Assembly: GCA_019235995.1 (NCBI GenBank)
Contig: JAFAJV010000017.1
Coordinates: forward strand, 1 to 43,477
Reading direction: 5' to 3'
DNA: 43,477 nucleotides
Source: Vulcanimicrobiota bacterium
GTDB lineage: Bacteria > Vulcanimicrobiota > Vulcanimicrobiia > Vulcanimicrobiales > Vulcanimicrobiaceae
The notes beneath the pieces are model-generated. The model saw only the letters and a list, made by a program, of their open reading frames with translations, searched no databases and was not told the origin of the DNA. The position numbers and the translations under genes are program-made. Numbering within the stretch: the stretch's first letter is position 1; the number at the start of each line of letters is the position of its first letter. Below, in pieces: positions 27,931 through 36,120 of this stretch.

Positions 27931-27944
27931 CGGCGCGGCCGCTA
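27928..27944. other. Palindrome holding both convergent stop codons
   Basis: TAGCGGC-GCG-GCCGCTA is a perfect 7-base inverted repeat with a 3-base centre. The left arm starts with the TAG of the plus-strand gene and the right arm ends with the TAG of the minus-strand GntR gene. It could act as a bidirectional stem-loop at both mRNA ends. Confidence 0.55.
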
Positions 27945-28325
27945 GGCTTCGCCGGTAGCCCGATCCAGCTCTGCGGCGATTTCGTCCGACGTGAAGCCGC
28001 GATGTCGCAGCGAGGTGACGAATCTCTCGGTGGCGTCGCGCAGCGCACGTAGACGCGCGCGCCGGTTGAGCGCAGGTAGCTGGCCCGAGACGCGGGTCCC
28101 GCGCCGGCCGTCGCTGACGAGCCATCCCTCCAACTGGAGATCGGAATAAGCTCGCGCAACCGTGTTGGGCGCCACGCCGAGGTCGCCCGCGAGCTGCCGC
28201 ACCGTTGGGAGGGGCGACTTCGGCACTAGCTCGCCACGTTCGATCGCGGAACGGATCTGCTCGACGATCTGCTGGTACGGCGCGATCTCGAGGTCGGGAT
28301 CGACGACGAGATACGAATCGCTCAC
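27942..28325 (-). CDS. YtrA-type GntR family transcriptional regulator
   Basis: The GTG at 28325 overlaps the stop of the membrane-protein gene (GTGA). The 127-residue product has a GntR winged helix (APYQQIVEQIRSAIERGELV, LPTVRQLAGDLGVAPNTVAR, AYSDLQLEGWLVSDGRRGTR) and only a short C-terminal helical tail. That size is the YtrA subfamily, which usually represses a linked transporter or membrane protein operon. A 24-base palindrome at 29082-29105 in front of the operon is a likely binding site. Confidence 0.85.
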   Translation of the reverse strand: MSDSYLVVDPDLEIAPYQQIVEQIRSAIERGELVPKSPLPTVRQLAGDLGVAPNTVARAYSDLQLEGWLVSDGRRGTRVSGQLPALNRRARLRALRDATERFVTSLRHRGFTSDEIAAELDRATGEA

Positions 28326-29083
28326 GCGGTCCGGATAGATTGCATCACCGAGTGGGCGTACGTGGCGCCCGCGACGGCAAACGCGGCGTACACTGGGTAG
28401 AAAACGGCCGACGCGTATGGCTGCGCGAAAGCAACGACCAGGGCGCCCGTGGCGCACACGAGGACGGTGACGTTGCGAGCGCGGCAGACGCGTATGCGTT
28501 CGTCCACGGCGTACTCCCATTGCGGATCGTCCCCCAGTAAGAGCGCCGGCGCCTGCGCGATTCGCCATGCCACCCACACCAGAACGGCCATGGCGACGGC
28601 CCCCACCAGGGCCTCCAGGCGCTGGGGCGGGTATGCCGCCACCGCGAGCACCGCTACAAACGAGCACGCCATCGCCGCGATGCCGAACGGCGACAGCACG
28701 TGTACGGGAGAGCGTCGAACCAGCGGTGCGACGCGACGGTCCGTCGCTCGCCGGAACCGCAGGTATGCAAGCAGAGTGAAGCCCGCCATCACCAGACACA
28801 TGAGCGCATACGGTAAGACCGGCGGTACCGCGGGCACGAGCTCGAGCAGCCCTAACCCCAAGACGGCCAGAGCCAAGTAGCGGCCATACGCGGCGGGGAT
28901 GTCTTCGGCATCGTCGCGCGCGTCGAGCACGCGATCGATCCGACCGCGCTCCGGCAGCGCTAATCGTCCGACGCATTTGAAGTATGGACGGGGTGAGGCG
29001 TAGCACGGCCGCGCCCAAAGAAAGGCACCGAAGCCGCCGATGACCGCAGCCGTGAAGATCCGCGCGAGTTCTGGATTTCCCAT
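28322..29083 (-). CDS. Polytopic membrane protein, unknown function
   Basis: The 253-residue protein has about six to seven hydrophobic segments (for example YLALAVLGLGLLELVPAVPP and VTVLVCATGALVVAFAQPYA) with Arg-rich loops. I do not recognise a named family. It is the first gene of an operon with the YtrA-type regulator. The start ATG at 29083 overlaps the end of the palindrome and has no good ribosome binding site, so the mRNA may be leaderless or very short-leadered. Confidence 0.7.
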   Translation of the reverse strand: MGNPELARIFTAAVIGGFGAFLWARPCYASPRPYFKCVGRLALPERGRIDRVLDARDDAEDIPAAYGRYLALAVLGLGLLELVPAVPPVLPYALMCLVMAGFTLLAYLRFRRATDRRVAPLVRRSPVHVLSPFGIAAMACSFVAVLAVAAYPPQRLEALVGAVAMAVLVWVAWRIAQAPALLLGDDPQWEYAVDERIRVCRARNVTVLVCATGALVVAFAQPYASAVFYPVYAAFAVAGATYAHSVMQSIRTA

Positions 29084-29105
29084 TGTATCAGGAGTCTAAT
29101 ACAAT
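29082..29105. promoter_or_regulatory. Candidate operator of the YtrA-type regulator
   Basis: ATTGTAT (29082-29088), a 10-base centre and ATACAAT (29099-29105) form a perfect inverted repeat ending in the start codon of the minus-strand membrane-protein gene. A TTGACA at 29117-29122 and a TATTAG at 29096-29101 (15-base spacing) suggest that the repeat overlaps the promoter, as expected for a repressor site. Confidence 0.6.
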
Positions 29106-29161
29106 CCTCACGTTTGTGTCAACCCATTGGTTCGAAAGATCGCGACACCCGCCGCGACCGG

Positions 29162-29180
29162 CGCTCCGCTCAGGATGACA
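29162..29180. repeat. Possible dispersed repeat fragment
   Basis: CGCTCCGCTCAGGATGACA resembles, from memory, a common bacterial intergenic repeat (usually CGCTTCGCTCAGGATGACA). It lies in the leader of the acyltransferase gene, before its ATG at 29206. It is a single copy here. Confidence 0.35.
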
Positions 29181-29205
29181 GCCGGAGAAGGGCGTATCTC
29201 GCGGG

Positions 29206-30327
29206 ATGGAGCGGCTTGGGGTGCTCGACGGACTGCGCGGCATCGCCGTCCTGCTCGTGCTGTGGTACCACGCGTGGGAGATCTCGTGGCTCGCACCGCC
29301 GCCCTGGCTGGCGTTCCTCCCGGCGACGGGCTTCGTCGGCGTTCACCTGTTCTTCTTCCTCAGCGGATTCGTCATCTCGTACCCGTTCGTGAAGGCCGCG
29401 GTGTACGGCACTGCCGCCCCGACATGGGGACATTTCGCATGGCGGCGCTTCATCAAGATCGTGCCGTCCTACGTGCTCTCGATCGCCGTCGCATATGCCG
29501 TCGGTTACGCCCAGGCGCAGCCGAACGCGTCCGCGATCCCGGACCTGGTCACGCACCTGCTCTTCATCCACACGTGGTTTCCGGACCGCTACGGCACGAT
29601 CGACGGGGTGCTCTGGACGCTCGCCGTCGAGGTCGAGTTCTACTGCATCTTCCCGCTGATCTGGGCGTGCTTCAGGCGCAGCCCGTGGTTGACCGCGGGC
29701 GGGATGATCGCCGTCGCCTGGATATGGCGAGCCGCGCTCGCACAGTGCTGTTACGATACGCTCTTCGCGCAGTGGGAGGAGAACTTGCCGGGCTACCTCG
29801 ACATCTTCGCGTTCGGCATGTTGGCCGCGCAGGTGTTTACGCGCCTGGGCGAGCGCTGGCGCGGCTCGCGCGCGAGCCTTGCTTCACCGGTCGTCGCGTT
29901 GGCCGGCATCTATCTGCTGGTCGAGCTCTTGGAGAGCCTGTACCACTTCAGCCTGCACGATCAATGGGCCGCGGTCTGGCAGATCGACAAACGGCCGTTG
30001 CTCGGCGCGGCGTTCTTCCTGATCGCACTCGGCTCGCTTACCAGTCCCCGCTGGTGGCGAATCGTTCTCGACAACCCGCCGCTCCGTTTCATGGCGGCGA
30101 TATCGTACAACCTGTATCTCTACCATCAGCTCGTCGCGCGCGAGCTGCTGTCGCACCACTTCCCGCCTTATGCCGGCGATCCGCATCGCGATAGGGCATG
30201 GCAAGAGCGTTACACCGCCAGCGCGTTCGCATTCGCGATCGCGCTGGCGACCCTGGTGACCTACTGCTTCGAGCGCCCGCTACTGCGGCTAAAGGTTCCG
30301 GCTCGGAGCCCGGGCGGCTCTAGGTGA
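29206..30327 (+). CDS. OafA/YrhL-type membrane acyltransferase
   Basis: The 373-residue protein opens MERLGVLDGLRGIAVLLVLW followed by YHA, with the catalytic-type H22 of the Acyl_transf_3 family. The conserved GVLWTLAVEVEFYCIFPL (family pattern LWSL-x-x-E-x-x-FY) is also present. About 10 membrane segments follow. Members O-acylate polysaccharides, lipids or antibiotics at the membrane. No SGNH domain is fused. It is convergent with the DUF4870-like gene, with an 8-base overlap. Confidence 0.87.
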   Translation: MERLGVLDGLRGIAVLLVLWYHAWEISWLAPPPWLAFLPATGFVGVHLFFFLSGFVISYPFVKAAVYGTAAPTWGHFAWRRFIKIVPSYVLSIAVAYAVGYAQAQPNASAIPDLVTHLLFIHTWFPDRYGTIDGVLWTLAVEVEFYCIFPLIWACFRRSPWLTAGGMIAVAWIWRAALAQCCYDTLFAQWEENLPGYLDIFAFGMLAAQVFTRLGERWRGSRASLASPVVALAGIYLLVELLESLYHFSLHDQWAAVWQIDKRPLLGAAFFLIALGSLTSPRWWRIVLDNPPLRFMAAISYNLYLYHQLVARELLSHHFPPYAGDPHRDRAWQERYTASAFAFAIALATLVTYCFERPLLRLKVPARSPGGSR

Positions 30328-30670
30328 GTACCGACTTGAAGACGCTCTGCGTGATGCTGTCGACCCCAGGCACGCGCACCTCCTTACCCTGGAAGCCGCT
30401 GACCGTCGTCCAAATCCAGACGACGAGCGCGAGAATCCAAAGGATCGGATAGAGTAGCCAGAGGTGAATGAAGCTCAATACGAACGATAGGATGAAGTAC
30501 AGCGCCCAGATCGTGATCGACTGCGCGGCGGCCCACTTCACGAATCGATTCGTCCCGCCTCCGACGAGCATAATGATGCCGCCGAGAAGACAGAACAGAT
30601 AGGCGAGACCGGCGGCGACGTTAGGCTCGAGTCCGAACGGAGTGTCCTTCGGGGGTTGGGTTACGGACAT
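30320..30670 (-). CDS. DUF4870/Tic20-like membrane protein
   Basis: The start ATG at 30670 has AGGGG 7 bases upstream and gives 116 residues. Three to four hydrophobic segments are visible (VAAGLAYLFCLLGGIIMLVG, AQSITIWALYFILSFVLSFI, LYPILWILALVVWIWTTVSG). The pattern with N-terminal LEPNVAAGLAYL and RFVKWAAAQSI matches DUF4870-type proteins. Function is unknown. Confidence 0.75.
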   Translation of the reverse strand: MSVTQPPKDTPFGLEPNVAAGLAYLFCLLGGIIMLVGGGTNRFVKWAAAQSITIWALYFILSFVLSFIHLWLLYPILWILALVVWIWTTVSGFQGKEVRVPGVDSITQSVFKSVLT

Positions 30671-30802
30671 GATCATGCCCCTTTCGCTAATGGAAGATGT
30701 GCTCCGAGCGAGTTGGGTGTTGGCTTCGAAGCGGGGTCCACCCTCTATCGAGCGCTCGCCCGCGACAGGCCCGCGGCAGAGGGCGCGTGAAAACCAGCCC
30801 GA

Positions 30803-30997
30803 ATGCGCGGTCGCTGGTCGTATGCGCTGCTGACGTTGCCGTTTATCGGAACGCTGATCCCGGTGCTGTACAACCATCCGCGCCCGGCGCTCTTCGGGAT
30901 GCCGTTCTTCTACTGGTATCAGCTCGCGTGGGTGGTGGTGACGCCGCTGCTGCTCGGCATCGTCGTCGTGCTCACGCGGGACGGCGGTCGTGTCTAG
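30803..30997 (+). CDS. DUF3311 small membrane protein (symporter partner)
   Basis: The 64-residue protein has two membrane segments with the family pattern LPFIGTLIPVLYNHPRPALF followed by GMPFFYWYQLAWVVVTP. DUF3311 proteins are usually encoded just before an SSS-family symporter, as here, and are thought to be its small subunit. The stop overlaps the symporter GTG by 8 bases. Confidence 0.85.
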   Translation: MRGRWSYALLTLPFIGTLIPVLYNHPRPALFGMPFFYWYQLAWVVVTPLLLGIVVVLTRDGGRV

Positions 30998-32486
30998 CGC
31001 CGGCGTCATCCTGGCCGTCGCCGTCGCTTCCGTCATCGTGCTCGGCTTCGGTGCGGCGCGTTGGGGCCGCGCGAACCTCGGCGAGCTCGAGCAGTGGGCG
31101 CTCGGCGGGCGCGGCTTCGGAACGATCGTCTCCTGGTTCTTGCTTGGCGGCGACCTCTACACCGCTTACACCTTCATCGCCGTGCCGGCGCTCGTCTACG
31201 GCGTCGGCGCCCTTGGGTTTTTCGCGGTGCCCTACGCGACGCTCGCCTACCCCATCGCGCTCGTCGTCTTGACACGCTTCTGGACGGTCGCTCGAGCGCG
31301 GGGCTACGTGACCGCGGCCGACTTCATCCGGGACCGTTACGACGACCGCGCGCTGGAAGTCGCCATCGCGCTCACCGGAGTGGTGGCCTCGATGCCGTAC
31401 ATCGCGCTGCAGCTCGTCGGAATGCGAGCCGTGCTCGGCCAGTTCGGCGTGCTCGGTGCCGCCGGGGCCGTGCCGGCACTGACGATCGCCTTCGTCCTGC
31501 TCGGGGCCGTCACGTACACGAGCGGCCTGCGCGCGCCGGCGCTGATTGCCTTCGTCAAGGACACCCTGATCTACATCACCGTCATCGTCGCCGTCATCGT
31601 GCTTCCGGCGCGCCTCGGGGGCTGGTCACACATTTTCGCAACCTCAGCCGGAGCGCTCGCGAGCCGTCCCAAGCCGTCCTCGATCTTTCTCGCGCCGTCG
31701 CAGTACTTCACCTATTCGACGATGGTCTTTGGGTCGGCGCTGTTTCTCTTTCTCTATCCGCATTCGATTACGAGCGTGCTGTCGGCCCGCAGCCGCGAGG
31801 TGCTTCGGCGCAACTGTGCCTTGTTGCCGATCTACTCGCTGCTTCTCGGCCTCCTCGCGCTGCTCGGATACTGTGCCGTCGCCGCCGGCATCTCCGCAAA
31901 GGACACCAGCAGCATCGTGCCTCTGCTCTTTGCTCGCTATTTCCCGGACTGGTTCGCGGGCGTGGCTGGGGCTGCGATCTTCATCGGCGCGCTCGTTCCC
32001 GCTGCGGTCATGAGCATCGGCGCCGCGAACCTCTTCGCAAGCAACGTCTTCCGCGAGTTCTCACCGCAGCGTCCTTCCGTCGAGGTCGTCGCGGCCAAGG
32101 CGCTGACGCTCGTCATCTGCGCGCTCGGGCTGCTCTTCGTCTTCTTCGTGCCCGTGCCGTACGCGATAGACTTCCAGCTGCTCGGCGGAGCGCTGATGCT
32201 GCAAGCGTTTCCTGCGTTCGTCATGGGGCTGTGGACGCGCTGGTTCCATCCGAAGGCGCTGCTCCTGGGTTGGGCCTGCGGCTTGGCGACCGCGTGCGCA
32301 ATGGCCTACGCCTCCGGCTTCACGTCGAACTTCACCGTGCGCGCGTTCGGCGGAACGCTCACGGGCTTCATCGCCTTCTACTCGTTTCTGGTCAACTTGC
32401 TAATCAGCGCGGCGCTCACGCTCGCGCTGCGCGCCGCGGGCGTCGCCCGCGGCAGCGATCGAACCACCGCGGGAGACTACGCATGA
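30990..32486 (+). CDS. SSS-family sodium:solute symporter
   Basis: The 498-residue protein (GTG start) has about 13 membrane segments. The SSS-type start ends in WALGGRGFGTIVSWFLLGGD followed by LYTAYTFIAVPALVYGVGAL, and later FVMGLWTRWFHPKALLLGWA is visible. The family imports organic acids, sugars, vitamins or amino acids with Na+. Because a RidA-family gene follows with an ATGA overlap and the aromatic CoA-pathway genes are next, an aromatic or short organic acid is a reasonable guess. This assignment is inference. Confidence 0.85.
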   Translation: MSSAGVILAVAVASVIVLGFGAARWGRANLGELEQWALGGRGFGTIVSWFLLGGDLYTAYTFIAVPALVYGVGALGFFAVPYATLAYPIALVVLTRFWTVARARGYVTAADFIRDRYDDRALEVAIALTGVVASMPYIALQLVGMRAVLGQFGVLGAAGAVPALTIAFVLLGAVTYTSGLRAPALIAFVKDTLIYITVIVAVIVLPARLGGWSHIFATSAGALASRPKPSSIFLAPSQYFTYSTMVFGSALFLFLYPHSITSVLSARSREVLRRNCALLPIYSLLLGLLALLGYCAVAAGISAKDTSSIVPLLFARYFPDWFAGVAGAAIFIGALVPAAVMSIGAANLFASNVFREFSPQRPSVEVVAAKALTLVICALGLLFVFFVPVPYAIDFQLLGGALMLQAFPAFVMGLWTRWFHPKALLLGWACGLATACAMAYASGFTSNFTVRAFGGTLTGFIAFYSFLVNLLISAALTLALRAAGVARGSDRTTAGDYA

Positions 32487-32893
32487 GCGACATCATCAAC
32501 CCGGCGGGCCGGCCACGCCCGAGCGGGTATGCGAACGGCGTCCTCGCGGAAGGCCGCTACCTCGCCGTTTCCGGTCAGATCGGGTGGAACGAGCGCAACG
32601 AGCTCGTCTCCGGCGAGTTCCTCGAGCAAGCCCGACAGGCGCTGCGCAACGTGGTCGCTGTGGTGCGCGCCGCGGGCGGCGCGCCGGAGCATCTTGCGCG
32701 CCTCACGTGGTACGTCACCGACAAGAACGAGTACCGCGCCGCGCTCAAGGAGCTCGGCGCATCCTATCGGGAGATCGTCGGCGAGCACTATCCGGCGATG
32801 GCCCTCGTCGAGGTCGCCGGCCTGCTCGAAGAGGGCGCCAAGGTGGAGATCGAGGCGACCGCGGTGCTTCCCCTCAAAGCACCACGGTCATAG
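32483..32893 (+). CDS. RidA/YjgF/L-PSP-family protein without the usual catalytic Arg
   Basis: The 136-residue protein (MSDIINPAGRPRPSGYANGV) has the family order: GRYLAVSGQIGWNERNELVS, FLEQARQALRNVVAVVRAAG, and the C-terminal block YPAMALVEVAGLLEEGAKVE followed by IEATAVLP. Classical RidA has P-A-R-S-x-x-E-V, in which the Arg binds the carboxylate of the imine substrate. Here it is P-A-M-A. It therefore probably does not act as a standard imine deaminase. The start overlaps the symporter stop (ATGA), and it is convergent with a secreted-protein gene 3 bases away. Confidence 0.85.
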   Translation: MSDIINPAGRPRPSGYANGVLAEGRYLAVSGQIGWNERNELVSGEFLEQARQALRNVVAVVRAAGGAPEHLARLTWYVTDKNEYRAALKELGASYREIVGEHYPAMALVEVAGLLEEGAKVEIEATAVLPLKAPRS

Positions 32894-32896
32894 GCG

Positions 32897-33274
32897 CTAC
32901 ACCGGCGGGCCGATGACGATCCAGGTCTTGCCCTGATAGCTTTCGACCATCACGACCGCGCCCGAGTCGACGCTGCCGACGAGGAACGCGTCCTCGTACT
33001 TTTCCATGCCCGACTGCTGGATCTCCTGAGCGCCTTTCAAGGGGCCGTGATACCAGGCTTTGACCTTCGCGAAGCCGTCGTTGGTCACATACGTCTTGGC
33101 TTGCGGCGGCGGCGCCTTTTTGAGACCGAGTCCGGCGGGATGGGCGGCCGCGACCGCTCCGGGATATACCGGGACGCTGGGGGTGCCGGCGCCGGCCGCA
33201 AGCGGGGCCAGCCCGATTCCGAGGCAGGCCGCGAGAACCGCGGCCGGGATCGCTGTTTTTGCGTGCGGGAACAT
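32897..33274 (-). CDS. Secreted small protein, unknown function
   Basis: The 125-residue protein has a signal peptide (MFPHAKTAIPAAVLAACLGI followed by GLAPLAAGAG). The mature part has repeating short motifs: VYPGAVAAAHPAGLGLKKAP, the KTYVTNDGFAKVKAWYHGPL block, FLVGSVDSGAVVMVESYQGK and TWIVIGPPV. Such VYPGA...WY...L proteins occur in several phyla without known function. It lies 3 bases from the convergent RidA gene and 79 bases after the ligase stop. Confidence 0.7.
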   Translation of the reverse strand: MFPHAKTAIPAAVLAACLGIGLAPLAAGAGTPSVPVYPGAVAAAHPAGLGLKKAPPPQAKTYVTNDGFAKVKAWYHGPLKGAQEIQQSGMEKYEDAFLVGSVDSGAVVMVESYQGKTWIVIGPPV

Positions 33275-33353
33275 TATTGAGCCTCCTTGGGGTAGGACGA
33301 GTAACCTGGCTCCATCCTAGCGGCCGACCCGTACGGGATCGTGCGAGCCGGGA

Positions 33354-34973
33354 TCAGGATGGATCCCGAAGCTTGTAGCGCTGCAGCTTGCCGGTTTGCG
33401 TCCGCGGAAGCGTCGCGACGAACTCGATCTCGCGCGGCGCCTTGAACGGCGCGATCTGCGACTTGCAGAACTCCCGGAGCTCCTCGATCTTTGCATCACC
33501 GCCCGCGCACCCGTCGACTAACACGACGAACGCCTTGACGTAGTTGGTCTCCTTCTGCGCGTCGCGCTTGCCGACGACGGCGACTTCCTTGACGTCCGCG
33601 TGCGCGATGAGAGCCTGCTCGACCTCGGGCCCCGAGATGTTGTAACCCGCGGAGACGATCATGTCGTCGACGCGAGCCACGTACCAGAAGTAGCCGTCCG
33701 CGTCGCGCCTGTAGGCGTCGCCGGGATAGTTCCAGCCGTTTTGCACGTAGAGCTCTTGGCGCTCGTCCTGCAGGTATTTGCAGCCCGTCGGGCCGCGGAC
33801 CGCGAGCCGCCCGACGACGCCGTCGGGCGCGCGGTTTCCCGCCTCGTCGTGAATCTCCGCCACATAGCCGGGCACGGCGCGTCCCGTGGAGCCCGCGCGG
33901 GCCTCCGCCTCCGGCGAGCCGACGAAGATGTGCAGCATCTCCGTGCTGCCGATGCCGTCGAGAATCCGCAAACCGGTCTTGGCGTGCCACTCCTGCCACA
34001 CGGCTTTCGGCAGCGCCTCTCCCGCCGAGACGCAGCTGCGCAGCGCCGAGACGTCGCGGCCGGCGACGCCCGCAGCCATTGCCCGATACGCGAGCGGCGC
34101 CGTGAAGAGCGTCGTCACGCGGTACTCCTCTATCGCCGCGAGGAGCTCGGCCGGTCCTGCCTTCTCGAGCAGCAGCGTCGCCGCGCCGGCGTAGAGCGGA
34201 AAGAGCAGCAGCCCGCCCAGGCCGAACGTGAACCCGAGCGGCGGGCTCCCGCAAAACAGATCGTCGCCGTGCGGTTGCAGCACGCGGGCGCAGTACGTGT
34301 CGCAGACGGCCAGCACGTCGCGGTGGTAGTGCATCGCGGCCTTCGGCGCGCCGGTCGTTCCGGAGGTGAACGCGATGAGCGCGACGTCCTCCGCAGAGGT
34401 CGCGACGTTCTCGAATCGCTCGGGCTTGCCGCTCATCAGGGCTTCGAGGGACATCGAGCCCGGCGCGTCGCCGCCGAAATATGCGACTCGGACGCCGCCG
34501 TGGTGCTCGCATGCGCGCTGCAGCTCCTCGCGCAGCCGCGCGTCGCAGAGCGCGTGCTTCACCTGCGCCTTCTCCATCATGAAGCGAAGCTCGCCTGCGC
34601 GATAGAGCGGCATCGTCGTCACCGCGACGCCGCCGGCCTTCAGCACCGCGAACCAGCATGCCGCAAGCATCGGAGTGTTCGGAGCTCGCAGCAGCACGCG
34701 ATTGCCCGGCTCGAGCGCTAGCTCGTCGACGAGCACCCCCGCGATGCGGTTCGCCTCGTCGAGGAGCCGCCCGTACGTCCACGGCTCGGCGCCGGGCGCG
34801 AGGATGCAGCGGCGCGCTGCGCCGGCGCTCGCCCGCCGGTCGAGCAACTGCGCCGCCGCATTGAGTTTCTTCGGGTATTCCAGTCCCTCCAAGAGCAACG
34901 CCGGCATCCGTTCGGGCCGCGGCAGCCGGTCCTCCGCGAATCGGTCGACGTGCGCGGTCGCGCGCGAGCTCAC
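33354..34973 (-). CDS. Benzoate/2-aminobenzoate-type CoA ligase
   Basis: The GTG at 34973 (GGAG 8 bases upstream) gives 539 residues, the length of known benzoate-CoA and 2-aminobenzoate-CoA ligases. The AMP-binding P-loop-like SGTTGAPKAAMHYHRD is at about 204-219. The core has VSAGYNISGPEVEQALIAHA and the C-terminal lysine is K529 (TLPRTQTGKLQRYKL). It would activate an aromatic acid to its CoA thioester with ATP. Sequence alone cannot separate benzoate from 2-aminobenzoate or salicylate. It follows the acyl-CoA dehydrogenase by one base. Confidence 0.82.
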   Translation of the reverse strand: MSSRATAHVDRFAEDRLPRPERMPALLLEGLEYPKKLNAAAQLLDRRASAGAARRCILAPGAEPWTYGRLLDEANRIAGVLVDELALEPGNRVLLRAPNTPMLAACWFAVLKAGGVAVTTMPLYRAGELRFMMEKAQVKHALCDARLREELQRACEHHGGVRVAYFGGDAPGSMSLEALMSGKPERFENVATSAEDVALIAFTSGTTGAPKAAMHYHRDVLAVCDTYCARVLQPHGDDLFCGSPPLGFTFGLGGLLLFPLYAGAATLLLEKAGPAELLAAIEEYRVTTLFTAPLAYRAMAAGVAGRDVSALRSCVSAGEALPKAVWQEWHAKTGLRILDGIGSTEMLHIFVGSPEAEARAGSTGRAVPGYVAEIHDEAGNRAPDGVVGRLAVRGPTGCKYLQDERQELYVQNGWNYPGDAYRRDADGYFWYVARVDDMIVSAGYNISGPEVEQALIAHADVKEVAVVGKRDAQKETNYVKAFVVLVDGCAGGDAKIEELREFCKSQIAPFKAPREIEFVATLPRTQTGKLQRYKLRDPS

Positions 34974-34974
34974 G

Positions 34975-36120
34975 TCAGAGCTCCAGGAGCTGTTTCGCGA
35001 TGACGATCTGTTGGATCTCATTCGCTCCTTCATAGATGCGGAGCGCGCGGACGTCACGATAGAGCCGCTCCACCACCTCGCCGCGCGTGACGCCACGCCC
35101 GCCGAACAACTGCACGGCGCGGTCGCATACGCGCCCCGCCGCCTCGGTCGCGAACCACTTCGCCATCGCCGACTCGCGGCTGACGCGACCGCGTCGCACG
35201 TCCTTCATCCATGCCGCGCGATGCACGAGCAGCGCGCTTGCATCGACGTCCGTGGCCATCGTCGCGATCGCCGCCTGCGTCAGCTGCAGCGCTGCCAGCG
35301 GCGCACCGAAGAGTCGGCGCGATCTCGCGTGCTCGAGCGATTCGTCGAGCGCGCGGCGAGCGAAGCCCACGGCCGCGGCGCCCACAGTGCTGCGGAAGAC
35401 GTCCAACGTCGCCATCGCGATCTTGAAACCATCGCCCTCTTCGCCGATACGGCGCGATGCGGCAACCCGCGCGTGCTCGAGGCGCAGCGTGCCGAGCGGA
35501 TGCGGCGACATCGTCTCGATCCGCTTACCCGAGGAACAGCCGGCCGTCGCGGCGTCCACGGCGAACGCCGTCAGGCCCCGTGCCCCGTCGCCGCCGGTTC
35601 GAGCGAACACGACGTACAGGTCCGCGATTCCGGCGTTGGAGATCCAAGTCTTCTCGCCGTCGAGCACGTACGCATCGCCGTCGCGCCGCGCGCGCGTAGC
35701 GAGCGCCGCGACGTCGGAGCCCGCCTCGCGCTCCGAGAGCGCGAACGCCGTGACGCAGCGACCGTTCGCGACGTTGGGCAGATAACGCCGCGCGAGCTCG
35801 GCGTTGCCGAACAGCGCGATCGGCGCGCTCCCCAGCCCCTGCATCGCAAACGCAAAGTCCGCCAGCGCCGATCGGTATGCGAGCGCCTCGCGCGCAAGGC
35901 AGATCGTTCGCGCGTCCAGTTCGGCTCGCACGCCGCCGAACGTACCGGGGACGCAGGCGCGCAGCCAGCCGGCCTCGGCGAGCGCGCGCACCCACGCGCG
36001 GCAGCTCGCGTCCGCGTTGCGTTCGTCGTCGAGCACGTCAGCCTGCGCCAGCCAGCGTTCCAGACCCGCGCTGAACGCGCGGTGCTCCTCGTCGAAGAAC
36101 GGCAGCTCGAGCCCGCTCAC
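34975..36120 (-). CDS. Acyl-CoA dehydrogenase
   Basis: The 381-residue flavoenzyme (GTG start overlapping the crotonase stop as TAGTG) has FALSEREAGSDVAALATRAR, TWISNAGIADLYVVFART and the catalytic ending RALRIYEGANEIQQIVIAKQ with E364. It would desaturate an acyl-CoA intermediate. Close homologues occur in 2-aminobenzoyl-CoA clusters. The GTG is preceded by AAGG. It lies between the crotonase and ligase genes. Confidence 0.87.
   Translation of the reverse strand: MSGLELPFFDEEHRAFSAGLERWLAQADVLDDERNADASCRAWVRALAEAGWLRACVPGTFGGVRAELDARTICLAREALAYRSALADFAFAMQGLGSAPIALFGNAELARRYLPNVANGRCVTAFALSEREAGSDVAALATRARRDGDAYVLDGEKTWISNAGIADLYVVFARTGGDGARGLTAFAVDAATAGCSSGKRIETMSPHPLGTLRLEHARVAASRRIGEEGDGFKIAMATLDVFRSTVGAAAVGFARRALDESLEHARSRRLFGAPLAALQLTQAAIATMATDVDASALLVHRAAWMKDVRRGRVSRESAMAKWFATEAAGRVCDRAVQLFGGRGVTRGEVVERLYRDVRALRIYEGANEIQQIVIAKQLLEL

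Noticed and set aside
30671-31036. An upstream extension of the DUF4870-like protein
   Set aside because: The extension runs through DUF3311 on the opposite strand and has no motif; the ATG at 30670 has a good ribosome site.
31061-32482. A plus-strand frame running through the symporter before RidA
   Set aside because: It is the +1 shadow of the SSS gene; RidA starts at 32483.
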